Shown piece after piece: positions 34,010 through 42,972 of a stretch of 64,000 nucleotides of DNA. A program made the translations under genes and the position numbers. The stretch covers positions 62,001-126,000 of the forward strand of contig NZ_SNYN01000002.1 of assembly GCF_004363075.1 (NCBI RefSeq), read 5' to 3'. The stretch comes from Actinorugispora endophytica. Its GTDB lineage: Bacteria > Actinomycetota > Actinomycetes > Streptosporangiales > Streptosporangiaceae. Each line of letters opens with the position of its first letter. Positions within the stretch are counted from its first letter, which is position 1. Under the pieces are notes generated by a model. It did no database searches. It had not been told where the DNA came from and worked only from the letters and a program-made list of their open reading frames with translations.

Positions 34010-35341
34010 CTAGCCGCCCGCGGCGGCCGTCCCCGCCCGGCGTGCGAACCGGATGGGCGTCCAGGTCAGCAGCAGACCGACCACGAGGGCCAGGAGGGCC
34101 GACAGCGGTGCCACGCCGGCCTGGAAACCGACGATCGTCAGCGTGAGGAGCCCTCCGGCGATCAGCAGGCCCGCCACGATGACGCGGACCAGGCCGGGGG
34201 AGCCGTACGCGACGCGCGGCGGTTCCTCGAACCGCGCGGTCCACTGCACCAGAGGCCACAGCATCGGCGTCATCACCACGATGCCCAGGACGCTCCAGCC
34301 CAGCCACGCCAGGCCGAACGGGGACGGGGTGTCCACGCCGGCTCCCACCACGGCGACCCCGGTGAAGACGGCCATCGGCACCAGGTGCCACAGGTAGACC
34401 GTCATGAGCCTCGGGCGGGCCCAGTCGAGCAGCCGCACCGGGAGCCTGTGGTCCGTCCACGCGAGGATCCGGCCGCGCAGCAGCATGGCCGTGCCGATCT
34501 GCCCGGCGGCCAGCGCGGCGAGGACCAGGGTCGGCGGGTTGACGTTGGACGCCTCCACGGCGAAGACACCGGTCATGTTGAGCGAGTAGGGGCCGAAGGC
34601 GGCCAGGGCGATCGCGATCCCGAAGCCGCAGACCGTCATCACCAGAGAGGGCGTCCGGGTGAGCGCCCCGCCCGCGTAGCGGAACCCGAGCTGGTACACG
34701 CCGATCCACACGAACGCCACGTTCAGGTAGCCCAGCTCGGACACCCCGGTCGTGAAGCGCAGCAGGTCCACGGCGACCGCGGCGGCGAGCAGGGCGGCGG
34801 GGGCCCACCAGCCGTACCGGCGCTCGGCCAGGCCCGCCAGCGGCGTGAGCGCGACCACCATCAGGTAGGCCGCCAGGAACCACAGGGGGATGGCCGCGAC
34901 CTTCGCCGCGACCGTGAACGGCTGCTCCGGCGCGCCCCAGACGAGGTAGGCGGACGAGAGCACCAGCCACGTCGCGGCCAGCGGGACCACCGGCCAGGCG
35001 AGCCGGCGCAGGCGGCGGGCGAGCCACCCGGGCAGCGTCCCGCCGCGTCGGCGCACGCCCCCCCAGCTCATGGCGTTGGCGGTGCCGCCCACGAAGAAGA
35101 TCAGCGGCATGACCTGGGCGACCCAGGTGAGCGTGAACGCGCCCGGGGCGGTCAGGACGCTCCCCAGGCCCAGGGTCTGGCCGGAGTACGACAGGACCGG
35201 CATCAGCCAGTGCTGCAGCACCACCAGGGCGATCACGAAGAGCCGGAGCGCGTCGAGGAACAGGTCGCGCTCCGCGCCGGCACCCGGCGGTGAGGGGGGT
35301 GGGGAGGCGCGGAGCACTCCCGGATCAAGTACCAGGGACAT
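34010..35341 (-). CDS. Acyltransferase 3 family membrane protein
   Basis: 443-aa polytopic membrane acyltransferase with ten or more hydrophobic segments. FLDALRLFVIALVVLQHW near the N-terminus carries the family R/K-x10-H pattern, followed by VMPLIFFVGGTANAMSW and MTVYLWHLVPMAVF near the C-terminus. Acetylates or acylates surface sugars or lipids. Start at ATG 35341 with GGAGGAT just upstream. May form an operon with the ATP-grasp gene 11 nt downstream. Confidence 0.87.
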   Translation of the reverse strand: MSLVLDPGVLRASPPPSPPGAGAERDLFLDALRLFVIALVVLQHWLMPVLSYSGQTLGLGSVLTAPGAFTLTWVAQVMPLIFFVGGTANAMSWGGVRRRGGTLPGWLARRLRRLAWPVVPLAATWLVLSSAYLVWGAPEQPFTVAAKVAAIPLWFLAAYLMVVALTPLAGLAERRYGWWAPAALLAAAVAVDLLRFTTGVSELGYLNVAFVWIGVYQLGFRYAGGALTRTPSLVMTVCGFGIAIALAAFGPYSLNMTGVFAVEASNVNPPTLVLAALAAGQIGTAMLLRGRILAWTDHRLPVRLLDWARPRLMTVYLWHLVPMAVFTGVAVVGAGVDTPSPFGLAWLGWSVLGIVVMTPMLWPLVQWTARFEEPPRVAYGSPGLVRVIVAGLLIAGGLLTLTIVGFQAGVAPLSALLALVVGLLLTWTPIRFARRAGTAAAGG

Positions 35342-35824
35342 CGGATCCTCCAGTCAGCGGCTCATTCCGGTCCCATGGGTGATGGTCCTGGGTTCCGCGA
35401 CAATGCCGAAGAGGGATTGCGAGAGAACGTGTGGCAGCGGCGTGCCCGTCCGTGGTCTCCGGCCGCGCCCCGCGCCCCGCTTCACCCGCGTGGATTTGGG
35501 TTCTTCTCGCGCGAGGGCTTGGCGGTCTCCCCCGGTTCGCTGCTGCACCAACCCTAGAGTCCGCCGCCAACGGGTAGCCAGGTGGCTTTCCTCCCCATCC
35601 GCGCGCATACGCGCACCCCTTGACGGAGTAGTGCTGGCCCCCCTGCGGAGGAGAGGGGAGGGGCCCACCGGCTCGGGCGCGGATCCCGGTCGTCCACGGA
35701 GGAGCGCGGTGAAAGGGGCGCGCGACTCCGCGGCGTCGACCCGGACGCCGCTGGGGTCGATTATGACGCAAGAGAGGCATCCCCGCCGACAGGCGGAGTC
35801 CTCCGGGACCACCCCGCAGGGCTC
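35342..35824. other. Intergenic region without recognisable gene
   Basis: About 480 bp upstream of the acyltransferase (minus) and the DUF6745 gene (plus). Open frames here have no domain character and atypical codon use. No long hairpin of the dispersed family is present. It is presumably promoter and leader DNA for both neighbours. Confidence 0.5.
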
Positions 35825-35853
35825 TTGCGGGACCGGTCGGGATGCGGTAGAAA
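35825..35853 (+). promoter_or_regulatory. Candidate promoter of the DUF6745 gene
   Basis: TTGCGG at 35825-35830 and TAGAAA at 35848-35853 are separated by 17 bp and end about 40 nt before the presumed start codon at 35896. Moderate match to a vegetative actinomycete promoter. Confidence 0.4.
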
Positions 35854-35895
35854 TCCGCTTATGAACCATGGGAAAGGCGACAACGCCGCTGCCCG

Positions 35896-37121
35896 ATGAC
35901 CGGGACGATCGGGCCGGGAAGCCCGATCACCGGTTCCGAACCGCTGCGGCAGGCCGTCGACATCCGCGAGGAATGGCTGGGCCGCGCGTTCTCCACTCTC
36001 CCCGCCGACCGGCCGGCCGCTGAGGCGGTGATCACCGGGTTGTACGGGCTCGTCGGCGGGAAGCGCCCCCACTTCCTGTGGGTCGAATCCCCCGCGGCCA
36101 TGCTGGACGTGGATCCGGCCGCACGCCCCGCCCCCTCGCCCGCGCGGCTGGGGAGCCTCACCGGGCTCCACAACGAGGCCGACCGGCCGTTCGCCTCCCG
36201 GCTGGCGTCCGCCACGGCGCGGCTGCGCCAGGACCTCGACCGGCGGATCGACGCGAGCCTGGCCCGCGTCCCCCGCCACGGCCAACGGGCGGTCGTGAGG
36301 GGAACACCCCCTCATGAGGCCCTGCGGCAGGGGACGGACCTGCGACTGCTGCTGGACGCCGTCGTCCGGGACCCGCTGCGGCGCGGCGTCCACGACGCGG
36401 TGGGCGCCCCGCTGCGCACGGCTTTCACCACCCTGGCGGGCGGCCCGGTCGGTGTCCTCTGGAGCGGCCGGCACGAGGCGCACTGGATCGCCCGCTACGA
36501 CGCCTGGCGCCGCCTGGGCATGATCACGGTTCCCGGGAGACCGGCCGCCGACTGGACCTGTGGGCGGCGCCGGCCCGTTCCTGCGGCTGGTGGTGGCCGG
36601 GGGAAGAGGTGTGCGTCGTGGCCGAGCGGCCCAGGGCCGTCCACCGCGAACCGCTGCCCGTCGCCCCGAACGGGGAGGTCCGGCTGCACCGCGAGGACGG
36701 GCCCGAGGTGGAGTTCGGCGACGGCTGGGGCGTGCACGTCCGGCACGGGACCCCCGTGCCGGAGTGGGTCCTGCGGGAGCCGACAGCGGAGCGGATCGCC
36801 GCCGAACGCAACGTGGAGGTGCGCCGCACCGCCATCGAGCGGCTGGGCTGGGACGCCTACGTCGACCAGGCCGGACTGCGCCTGGTCGCCTCGGCGCCCG
36901 GCCCCGGCAACCCCGGCTGCGAGCTGAGGCTGTACGACATGCCGCTCGACGTGCGGTTCCGGCCCGCGCGGCTGCTGCTCGCCGTCAACGGCTCGGTCGA
37001 GCGCGACGGAAGGCGCCGCCGCCTCACCGTCCCCGACGGCATCGACGACCCGGTCGCGGCGGCCGGATGGTCCTACCGCCTCCCCAAGGCCCTGTACGCC
37101 CGGCTCGCCCGCCGGACCTAG
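35896..37121 (+). pseudogene. DUF6745 family gene interrupted by a frameshift
   Basis: The N-terminal part reads in one frame (REEWLGRAFSTLPADRPAAE, GLYGLVGGKRPHFLWVESP, LVRYDAWRRLG-like WIARYDAWRRLG) up to about 36530. From about 36550 the family-like sequence continues in another frame: RRLDLWAAPARSCGWWWPG, then RPRAVHREPLPVAPNGEVRL, to a TAG at 37119. The distance 35896-37121 is not a multiple of three, so one net indel lies at about 36525-36555. The first frame past that point is low-complexity. Either a pseudogene or one sequence error. Its stop overlaps that of the convergent IS481 gene. Confidence 0.75.
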
Positions 37122-38161
37122 CTGTATGAGGCCATGACGTTGTTGACGTGTTGCGGGGTCGCGGAGGCGGGTGGCTTGCCGTCGTGCGCGCCGTGGGGCC
37201 GGTGGTAGTTGTGGTGCAGGTTCCAGGTCTCCAGCGCTTTTTCGCGCTGCTGCTCTGAGGTCCAGGTCCTCGCGTCCAGGAACTCTTCGGCCAGGATGCG
37301 GTTGTAGCGTTCGACTTTCCCGTTGTGCTTGGGCGTGTACGGCTTCGTCCGCCGGTGCTCGGTACCGTTCGGGGTGGCGGCGAAGGCGTTGGAGCGGTAG
37401 CAGGCGCCGTTGCCGGTGATGATCCGCTCGATCTTCACGATCCCGTGCTTGGCGAACCATTCGCGGGCGCGGTTCAAGAACGCGACGGTGGTGGGGCCCT
37501 GTTCGTTCTCGAGTGACTCGGTGTACGCCAGGCGCGTGTGCCCGTCGATCGCGGAGTGCAGGTACGCGTACCCCGCTCGCGCTCCGCGGGTCTTCGTGCG
37601 GGCTGCGGCCCTGGCCTCGGGGCTGTCTTTGCCGTGGGCGCGCCAGCCGCCGTCGGGGATGCGTCCGACCTTCTTCACGTCCAGGTGGGTCATGTGCCCG
37701 GGATGCTTGGAGGCGATCGTCTTGACCTCCCGGTTCGTCTCGCCGTTCGGGTCGATGAACCGCCTGTGGTTTAAGCCCAGCTGAGCCAGGTGCCGGGTGA
37801 TCGTGCGCCGGCTGACGGCGGGTCCCTCCTCGCGGAGCTCGAAGGCGATGCGGGAAGCCGACCACTTCTCCTCCCTGCGCAGCTGCCCGATACGCGCCAC
37901 CGTCTCGCCGGGTGTCGCGCTTGGCTGCCGGACCGGCGCCGAAGAACGGTCGTAGAGGCCGAGTTCGCCATGCTGGCGGTACCTGTTCACCTACTTCGAG
38001 GCGGTCGCTCGCGAGATCCCTATCTCGGCGGCCACGTGCGCGATCGGCCGGGTGCGGCAGCGTTCCACGAGTCGCTTGCGACCCTCGGGAGTGAGCGGTG
38101 CGTTCTTGTGGCTGCTCGTGCGTGACTTGCCGCCGATCGACGAGCTCGGGCTCGAAGTCAT
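37118..38161 (-). pseudogene. IS481-family transposase with an internal stop
   Basis: From ATG 38159-38161 the frame encodes an IS481 HTH (HKNAPLTPEGRKRLVERC, AAEIGISRATASK), then TAG at 37991-37993 where relatives have Trp (SKWVNRYR), then continues in the same frame for 290 codons. The DDE domain follows: MTHLDVKKVGRIPDGG, AIDGHTRLAYTESLENE, ITGNGACYRS (second Asp replaced by Asn here) and HNGKVERYNRILAEEF. The single nonsense change splits the DNA-binding and catalytic parts. Terminal repeats could not be defined with confidence. Confidence 0.85.
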
Positions 38162-38189
38162 GCTCTGCTGCTCCGTCTTAGGACGTGGC

Positions 38190-40319
38190 TTATACGGGAA
38201 GCGCCGCTGCGTCGGCCGATGTGATCGTTAGCGTGATGAGTCGCTTGGTTGCTCGAGTCTGCGCGACATAGAGGTCGCGGAGGCCGGTCGCGCTTTCGCC
38301 TTGGATCTCGTCGGGATCGATGATGATCACCGCGTCGAATTCCAACCCTCGCGCGTCGGGGGCAGGCACGACGACGGTCCCGTGTCTGAGGGGCCCGCCC
38401 TCGATCCTTCGGGCTCGCCGAGTGGTGGCGATGATGCCGACCAGATCGTCGGGATGCTCGTTTTGAAGCCGAGCGACGAGATCGTCGAGAGCCGTATCGA
38501 CATCAGAGTCCGGGACGGTGAGGTAGGCCGGGGGTTCGCCGTGGCGGATCGAGTACGAGAGGCGTTGCGACGGGGCGATGCGGGCGAGTACGGGCATGGT
38601 GGCGTCGAGGATCTCGGCGGTCGTGCGGTAGTTGACGGTGAGCGTGTGATGCGCGTATCGATCGGCGACGAACGGTTCCAGCGCGTCCTCCCACCGCGTG
38701 ATCGTGGTTGTTGGTCCTGCTTGTGCGAGGTCGCCGACAATGGTCATCGAGCGGCTCGGGCAGCGGCGCATGAGCATCCGCCACTCCATCTCGGAGAGCT
38801 GTTGCGCCTCATCGACCACGATGTGCCCGTAGACCGTCTTGGGGAGCCCATCCACGAGCGCTCGCGCTTCGTCCAGCGCCGCGAGATCAGCTCTGCTCCA
38901 CCCGGTCTCCACCGCAGAGCCGATCGAGGCGATCTGCTCGCCGGAAAGCTCGGGCATGGCGCGGGCCAGCGCATCCGGGTCCGTGAGCAGCCCGCGCAGG
39001 ACGTCCTCCGCGCGAAGTGACGGCCACACCCCGGAGATGATCCGATCGATGCCGGAATCTTCGAGGAGATCATCACGGATGCGATCCCAGTCAATGTCGA
39101 GGCCGTCAGAAGACTGGATGCCGTCCGGTTCGGGGTCTCCGGGTCGGCGGCCGAACATGCGGTCGAGGTCGACCCCGACTTCCTTGAGCTCGTCCTCGAA
39201 GTCCGAGATCTCCTTCGCGGTCTGCTGCTCCAACTCGTTCACCAGGTCATCCACGACGTGCTCGAGGAACAGGCCCCGTGCGCGGTTGTGGCCGACGCCG
39301 CCCTGCAAGGCGCTGCGCCGGGCCGCGTCCACGCGAGGGGCGTCCAGGACGGCCTGACCGTGCGCGGTGGTGAGCCGGAGAGGCACGCCATGCGGCTGCC
39401 GCTCCTGCACCCTTCGTGCAAGCGCTTCGCCGAACGAGCGGCGCCCTTTGACGAGCGCTACCGCGTCCGGCTCGGACCTCGTCGCCTCAACCCCGACGAG
39501 ATCCGGCGCAGTGGCCAGCTCGACATTGTTCTCTCCGAGCGAGGGCAGCACTTCGGAGATGTAGGCGAGGAAACGTCTGTTCGGACCGAAGACGAGAACG
39601 CCGCGCTCAGCCATCGTCGGAAACGCGTAGAGCACGTACGCGGCCCGGTGCAGGGCGACGATCGTCTTGCCCGTTCCGGGGCCGCCGTCGACGACCATCA
39701 CTCCCCGACACTCTGACCGCACGATCTCGTCCTGCTCCCGCTGCAGCGTCGAGGCCGCCTCGCGCATACGCCCCGTCCGAGCCCCGCTCAACGCCGAGAC
39801 AAGCGGCCCATCGCCGACCACGTCCACCGCGGTCGGAATCGTCCCGTCGAGGATCTCGTCGGAGACATCGACGAGCCGGCGACCCTCGACGCGCACGTGA
39901 CGGCGGCGGCGTACGCCCAAAGGAGAGGCCAACGTAGCCGCGTAGAAGGGCCGAGAAGCCTCCGCGCGCCAGTCCACCAAGAGGATCTCGCCTGACTCGG
40001 AGCGCAGTCCGACGCGGCCAACATGCAGCGATTCGCCAGTGCTGCTGTCGATCCGCCCGAAGCACAGGGACCGTTCCGCCAGCTGAAGCCGGCCGAGGGC
40101 TCCCTCCAGCCGTGCGAGCTCGGCATCCCTCGCCTGGCGGGCTTCTGCCCCGTCGACCGGCGAACCCATCAAGCGGGCTCGCGCCGCCCCGATGTCGGAC
40201 TTCTCAGCGTCCAGGCGCCCGTACATCGTCTCTATCGCACACTGCTCTAGTTCGAGCTGTTCCGCCTTGCCAACGACCGCATCTGCCACCAGCTGCTCCT
40301 CTCGTCCGGCGTCCACCAT
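38190..40319 (-). CDS. helR: RNA polymerase recycling ATPase HelR (HelD family)
   Basis: 709-aa UvrD/Rep-like ATPase of the HelD class that removes RNA polymerase from DNA; HelR members protect polymerase from rifamycins. Coiled-coil N-terminus (about 1-75: EEQLVADAVVGKAEQLELEQ), Walker A DGGPGTGKT near residue 213, LVFGPNRRFLAYISEVLPSL, IVVDEAQQLSEMEWRML, LTVNYRTTAEILD, and C-terminal DLYVAQTRATKRLITL. ATG at 40317-40319; a longer in-frame extension is not family-like. Codon third positions are visibly less GC-rich than in neighbours and an IS481 remnant adjoins, suggesting transfer. No rifamycin-associated element was seen upstream. Confidence 0.88.
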   Translation of the reverse strand: MVDAGREEQLVADAVVGKAEQLELEQCAIETMYGRLDAEKSDIGAARARLMGSPVDGAEARQARDAELARLEGALGRLQLAERSLCFGRIDSSTGESLHVGRVGLRSESGEILLVDWRAEASRPFYAATLASPLGVRRRRHVRVEGRRLVDVSDEILDGTIPTAVDVVGDGPLVSALSGARTGRMREAASTLQREQDEIVRSECRGVMVVDGGPGTGKTIVALHRAAYVLYAFPTMAERGVLVFGPNRRFLAYISEVLPSLGENNVELATAPDLVGVEATRSEPDAVALVKGRRSFGEALARRVQERQPHGVPLRLTTAHGQAVLDAPRVDAARRSALQGGVGHNRARGLFLEHVVDDLVNELEQQTAKEISDFEDELKEVGVDLDRMFGRRPGDPEPDGIQSSDGLDIDWDRIRDDLLEDSGIDRIISGVWPSLRAEDVLRGLLTDPDALARAMPELSGEQIASIGSAVETGWSRADLAALDEARALVDGLPKTVYGHIVVDEAQQLSEMEWRMLMRRCPSRSMTIVGDLAQAGPTTTITRWEDALEPFVADRYAHHTLTVNYRTTAEILDATMPVLARIAPSQRLSYSIRHGEPPAYLTVPDSDVDTALDDLVARLQNEHPDDLVGIIATTRRARRIEGGPLRHGTVVVPAPDARGLEFDAVIIIDPDEIQGESATGLRDLYVAQTRATKRLITLTITSADAAALPV

Positions 40320-40545
40320 GAAGGGTCGGGCAGATAAAGGCAACTTTGACTTTTCCGTCCGAATCTGGCCCTCTGACCAGCACATCTGATGCGCAGAACC
40401 AGCGGCGTGTTGAGGCACGAACACGCGATTTTCGCAACCGTTCAAGGCCATGCGTCGTTGACGCCCGTCAAGATCAGTCCGCGATAGCGACGCCGTCAAC
40501 AACCTCATGGCCAGCACCACCTAGCGCCCCGCCCGATATCCGTTT

Positions 40546-40617
40546 CTCCCACCGATCGTGACCTTTTCGGGGTCTCGGACGCGGTTGAGACCCCGGAAAG
40601 GCCGCGATCAGCGGAGG
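40546..40617. repeat. Long intergenic hairpin, copy 5
   Basis: About 31-bp arms (40546-40576 and 40587-40617), seven mismatches, mostly transitions that keep G-U pairing. Core CGTGACCTTTTCGGGGTCTC is shared with copies 3 and 4. Left flank ATATCCGTTTCTCCC echoes the TGTCCGTT boundary motif. It lies between divergent genes, helR and 40668-41150. Confidence 0.8.
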
Positions 40618-40667
40618 AGCTTCCGAAACGCCGGCGCCAAGGCCGGTGTCCCGACGAGCGGCCAGAG

Positions 40668-41150
40668 GTGACCGACATGACCGTGACCCTTGCCCAACTC
40701 ACCGAACGCAGCGGCCTGGACGTCCTTGACCACCTGGAGCGGGAGGCGGCCGTGCCCGTCATCGACGGGCTCCAGGCCCAGGGCGACCTGATCGTCGTTC
40801 CGCGCCGGTTCGTCGTCGACGACGTCGACCTCCCGGACGGGGAGTGGTGGAGCGAGGTGCCTCCCGAAGGGGTCGAGGTGCTGCGCAGCGCCTCGGGAGG
40901 CAACCCGCACACCCTCGTCGCCGACCCCGGGACCTGCCGCTGGACCACCGTGGTCCGCGACCGCTCCTTCCTCGCCCTGGGGGCGATCACCACCACCGCC
41001 GCCTACCTGGTCCACGCCGGGCACGGGGCCACCGGTATCGCGCCGGGCGGCTACGTCGCGCGCCGCCAGCGGGAGGGCACCGGCAACGTCGCCGTTCGCA
41101 GGGCATCGCCGAGCTCCCGCTCCGCCGTCACCTGGCTCGTCGCCGACTGA
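40668..41150 (+). CDS. Conserved-looking hypothetical protein
   Basis: Up to 160 aa (GTG 40668; ATG 40677 is an alternative start with a CCAGAGG site). Good actinomycete codon bias supports a real gene. The sequence LDHLEREAAVPVIDGLQAQG, then RRFVVDDVDLPDGEWWSEVP, has no family I recognise. No signal peptide. One hydrophobic stretch (LALGAITTTAAYLV) near residue 105 is too weak to call a membrane helix. Convergent with the SDR gene. Confidence 0.65.
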   Translation: MTDMTVTLAQLTERSGLDVLDHLEREAAVPVIDGLQAQGDLIVVPRRFVVDDVDLPDGEWWSEVPPEGVEVLRSASGGNPHTLVADPGTCRWTTVVRDRSFLALGAITTTAAYLVHAGHGATGIAPGGYVARRQREGTGNVAVRRASPSSRSAVTWLVAD

Positions 41151-41177
41151 GGCGGCCGCGCCCCGGGCGCGGGGGGC

Positions 41178-41969
41178 TCAGGACGCGGCCACGGCGGCCG
41201 GCCTGAGGCCCGCCCGCGCGGTGGCGCGGAGGACGAGCCTCCGGGGCAGCCGGGGCAGGAGGCCCGCGAGGAATGCGTTGGCGCGCCCCGACACGACGCT
41301 GGGCCGGTTCGTGCGCAGCGCCCGGAAGGTCGTGTCGACGACCTGGGCGGGCGTCTGGAAGCGGATTCCTTCGGTGGGTGTGCGCGAGATGTCGAAGAAC
41401 TCGCTGGTGGTCGCCCCGGGGGAGACGCACAGGACGCGCAGCCGGCTGCCGCGCGCCTCGGCCCACAGGGCCTCGGTGAAGTAGACGACGTACGCCTTGG
41501 CCGCCGAGTAGACGGCCATCCCGGGGAAGGGCGCCTGCCCGGCCATGCTCGCCACGTTGACGAGGACGCCCGCCTCCGCGCCGAGCAGGTCGGGGTAGAA
41601 GGCCTTCGTCAGGTCGACCGTGGCGGTGACGTTCAGGGCGACCTGGGCGGCGACGTCGTCCGGGTCGGCCTCCGAGAAGGGCTCGCTCCTGCCGAAGCCC
41701 GCGCAGTTCACGAGCCCGCCCGCGATGATCCCGAGCCCGGTGAGCCGGGAGCGCAGCTCCCGGCCCGGGTGGGGGGCCGTGAGGTCGAGGGCGACGGGGG
41801 TCGCCGTCACGGAGTGGCGCTCGCGCAGCTCCTCGGCGAGGCTTTCGAGCCGGGGCAGGCGGCGGGCCACGAGGACCACGTCGTCGCCCCGCTCGGCGAA
41901 GCGGCGCGCGAACTCCCTTCCGATGCCCGAACTCGCCCCGGTGATGATCGTTGCTCTGGTGGATCCCAC
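41178..41969 (-). CDS. SDR family NAD(P)-dependent oxidoreductase
   Basis: About 263 aa classical short-chain dehydrogenase. Cofactor motif TGASSGIGREFARRFAERG, NCAGFG in place of NNAG, catalytic YSAAK (YxxxK) preceded by the Ser in VNVASMAGQ, and SPGATTSEFF after it. GTG at 41967-41969 chosen; the longer frame would run through the divergent TetR operator. The C-terminus LLPRLPRRLVLRATARAG is basic, as in acyl-chain SDRs. Probably repressed by the divergent TetR protein. Confidence 0.87.
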   Translation of the reverse strand: MGSTRATIITGASSGIGREFARRFAERGDDVVLVARRLPRLESLAEELRERHSVTATPVALDLTAPHPGRELRSRLTGLGIIAGGLVNCAGFGRSEPFSEADPDDVAAQVALNVTATVDLTKAFYPDLLGAEAGVLVNVASMAGQAPFPGMAVYSAAKAYVVYFTEALWAEARGSRLRVLCVSPGATTSEFFDISRTPTEGIRFQTPAQVVDTTFRALRTNRPSVVSGRANAFLAGLLPRLPRRLVLRATARAGLRPAAVAAS

Positions 41970-42009
41970 AGTGCACCTCACGTGGTTGACAGGTGTTAAT
42001 GACGGTACA

Positions 42010-42023
42010 TTGACAGCCGTCAA
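42010..42023. promoter_or_regulatory. Candidate TetR operator
   Basis: Perfect dyad TTGAC AGCC GTCAA lies midway between the divergent SDR and TetR genes; a second TTGACAG copy occurs at about 41986. This is the classical position for TetR autoregulation and control of the divergent gene. Confidence 0.55.
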
Positions 42024-42053
42024 CCGGCAAACGAGCAGCTACGAGGACAGCGG

Positions 42054-42665
42054 ATGAGCGCCGATGGGCGAAGAAGAGACGGCCGCGATCTGCGCCAGGC
42101 CCTGATCGACGCCGCGTCGGCGATGCTCCAGGAGGCCCAGCCCACCCCCGCCCCCTCGCTGCGCGCCGTGGCGCGCGCCTGCGGCGTCTCGCCCACAGCC
42201 GTCTACCTGCACTTCGACTCGTGGGCCGCGCTCATCGACGCCGTGCTCCAACAGCACTTCGCCGACGCCCGCGCGCGGGTCGAGTCCGCGCTGCGCGGCG
42301 TCGAGGGGCCGCGCGAACGGCTCGACGCGTTCGCGCTGGTCTACGTGACCTGGGGGCTGGAGCACCAGGGGCCGTACCAGCTGCTCTTCGGGAGCATGGA
42401 GTGGCTCAAGGAGACCGACGAGGTCAGCGCGTGGCTGGAGGGGTGCGTCGACTCGATGGCCGGAGACCTCCTGGCCGTCGGCGCGGCCGACGACAGGGCG
42501 GACGCCCTTAAGCGGGTCGAGTGGCTGTGGGTCGCCCTGGACGGGCTCATCTCGCTGCGCCGCCGCAAGGGCCGCTACCCCGCGCACCGCAGCGTCGCCG
42601 AGGACGTCGCGGGGATGGTTGAGGTCTTCGCGGGACCGGCGGCCGGTGGACCCGGGGCGGGCTGA
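42054..42665 (+). CDS. TetR/AcrR family regulator with WHG-type C-terminal domain
   Basis: 203-aa repressor. N-terminal HTH: LRQALIDAASAMLQEAQPTP, SLRAVARACGVSPTAVYLHF. The ligand domain (about 80-190) contains LVYVTWGLEHQGPYQLLFGS, typical of the TetR_C_33/WHG group. ATG at 42054. Divergent from the SDR gene with the operator dyad between them, so that gene is the likely target. Confidence 0.88.
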   Translation: MSADGRRRDGRDLRQALIDAASAMLQEAQPTPAPSLRAVARACGVSPTAVYLHFDSWAALIDAVLQQHFADARARVESALRGVEGPRERLDAFALVYVTWGLEHQGPYQLLFGSMEWLKETDEVSAWLEGCVDSMAGDLLAVGAADDRADALKRVEWLWVALDGLISLRRRKGRYPAHRSVAEDVAGMVEVFAGPAAGGPGAG

Positions 42666-42671
42666 CCCGGG

Positions 42672-42840
42672 TCACGCGACCCTCGGCGCGGCGCGCATGC
42701 CGACGAAGCAGTACTCGGCGCCGTCGGCCGGGATCGCGAACACCACGGGCATCCAGCCCCCGCTGAAGGCGCCGGTCCCCGGTCCGGCGAACACCGTCTC
42801 CGACACCGGTACGAGGACCGGTCCGAGCGGCGGGGAGAGG
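42672..42840 (-). pseudogene. C-terminal remnant of an unidentified protein
   Basis: A minus-strand frame with protein-like composition (VFAGPGTGAFSGGWMPVVFA, EYCFVGMRAAPRVA) ends at 42672. Upstream of about 42840 the frame runs into hairpin repeat DNA and has no credible start or ribosome site. The ending vaguely recalls serine-hydrolase C-termini, but I cannot assign it. Probably the tail of a deleted gene. Confidence 0.35.
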
Positions 42841-42888
42841 TCCTTGCCCCGGCCGGTTCGCCGGGCGGATCCCGCCGGGATCCCTTCC

Positions 42889-42952
42889 GGTGGCCTTGGC
42901 CTTCCCGGGGGCCCCAACCGCCTCAGAGACCCCGGAAAGGTCAAGACCAGTG
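42889..42952. repeat. Long intergenic hairpin, copy 6 (decayed)
   Basis: Left CCTTGGCCTTCCCGGGGGCC and right GAGACCCCGGAAAGGTCAAG pair imperfectly around AACCGCCT. The right arm matches copies 3-5. It lies between the convergent TetR and SDR genes, where a terminator would be expected. Confidence 0.65.
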
Positions 42953-42972
42953 CAGGAGACCGCCGCGGCGGG

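Noticed and set aside
37060-38220. Terminal inverted repeats of the IS481 element
   Set aside because: Short similar strings (GACCTAG and TCCTAAG) flank the gene but are too weak to define the ends.
40320-40620. Rifamycin-associated element upstream of helR
   Set aside because: I looked for the GGGGCTTGCGGCAAGGCCCC-type repeat and found only an unrelated CTGG/CCAG dyad and the long hairpin copy 5.
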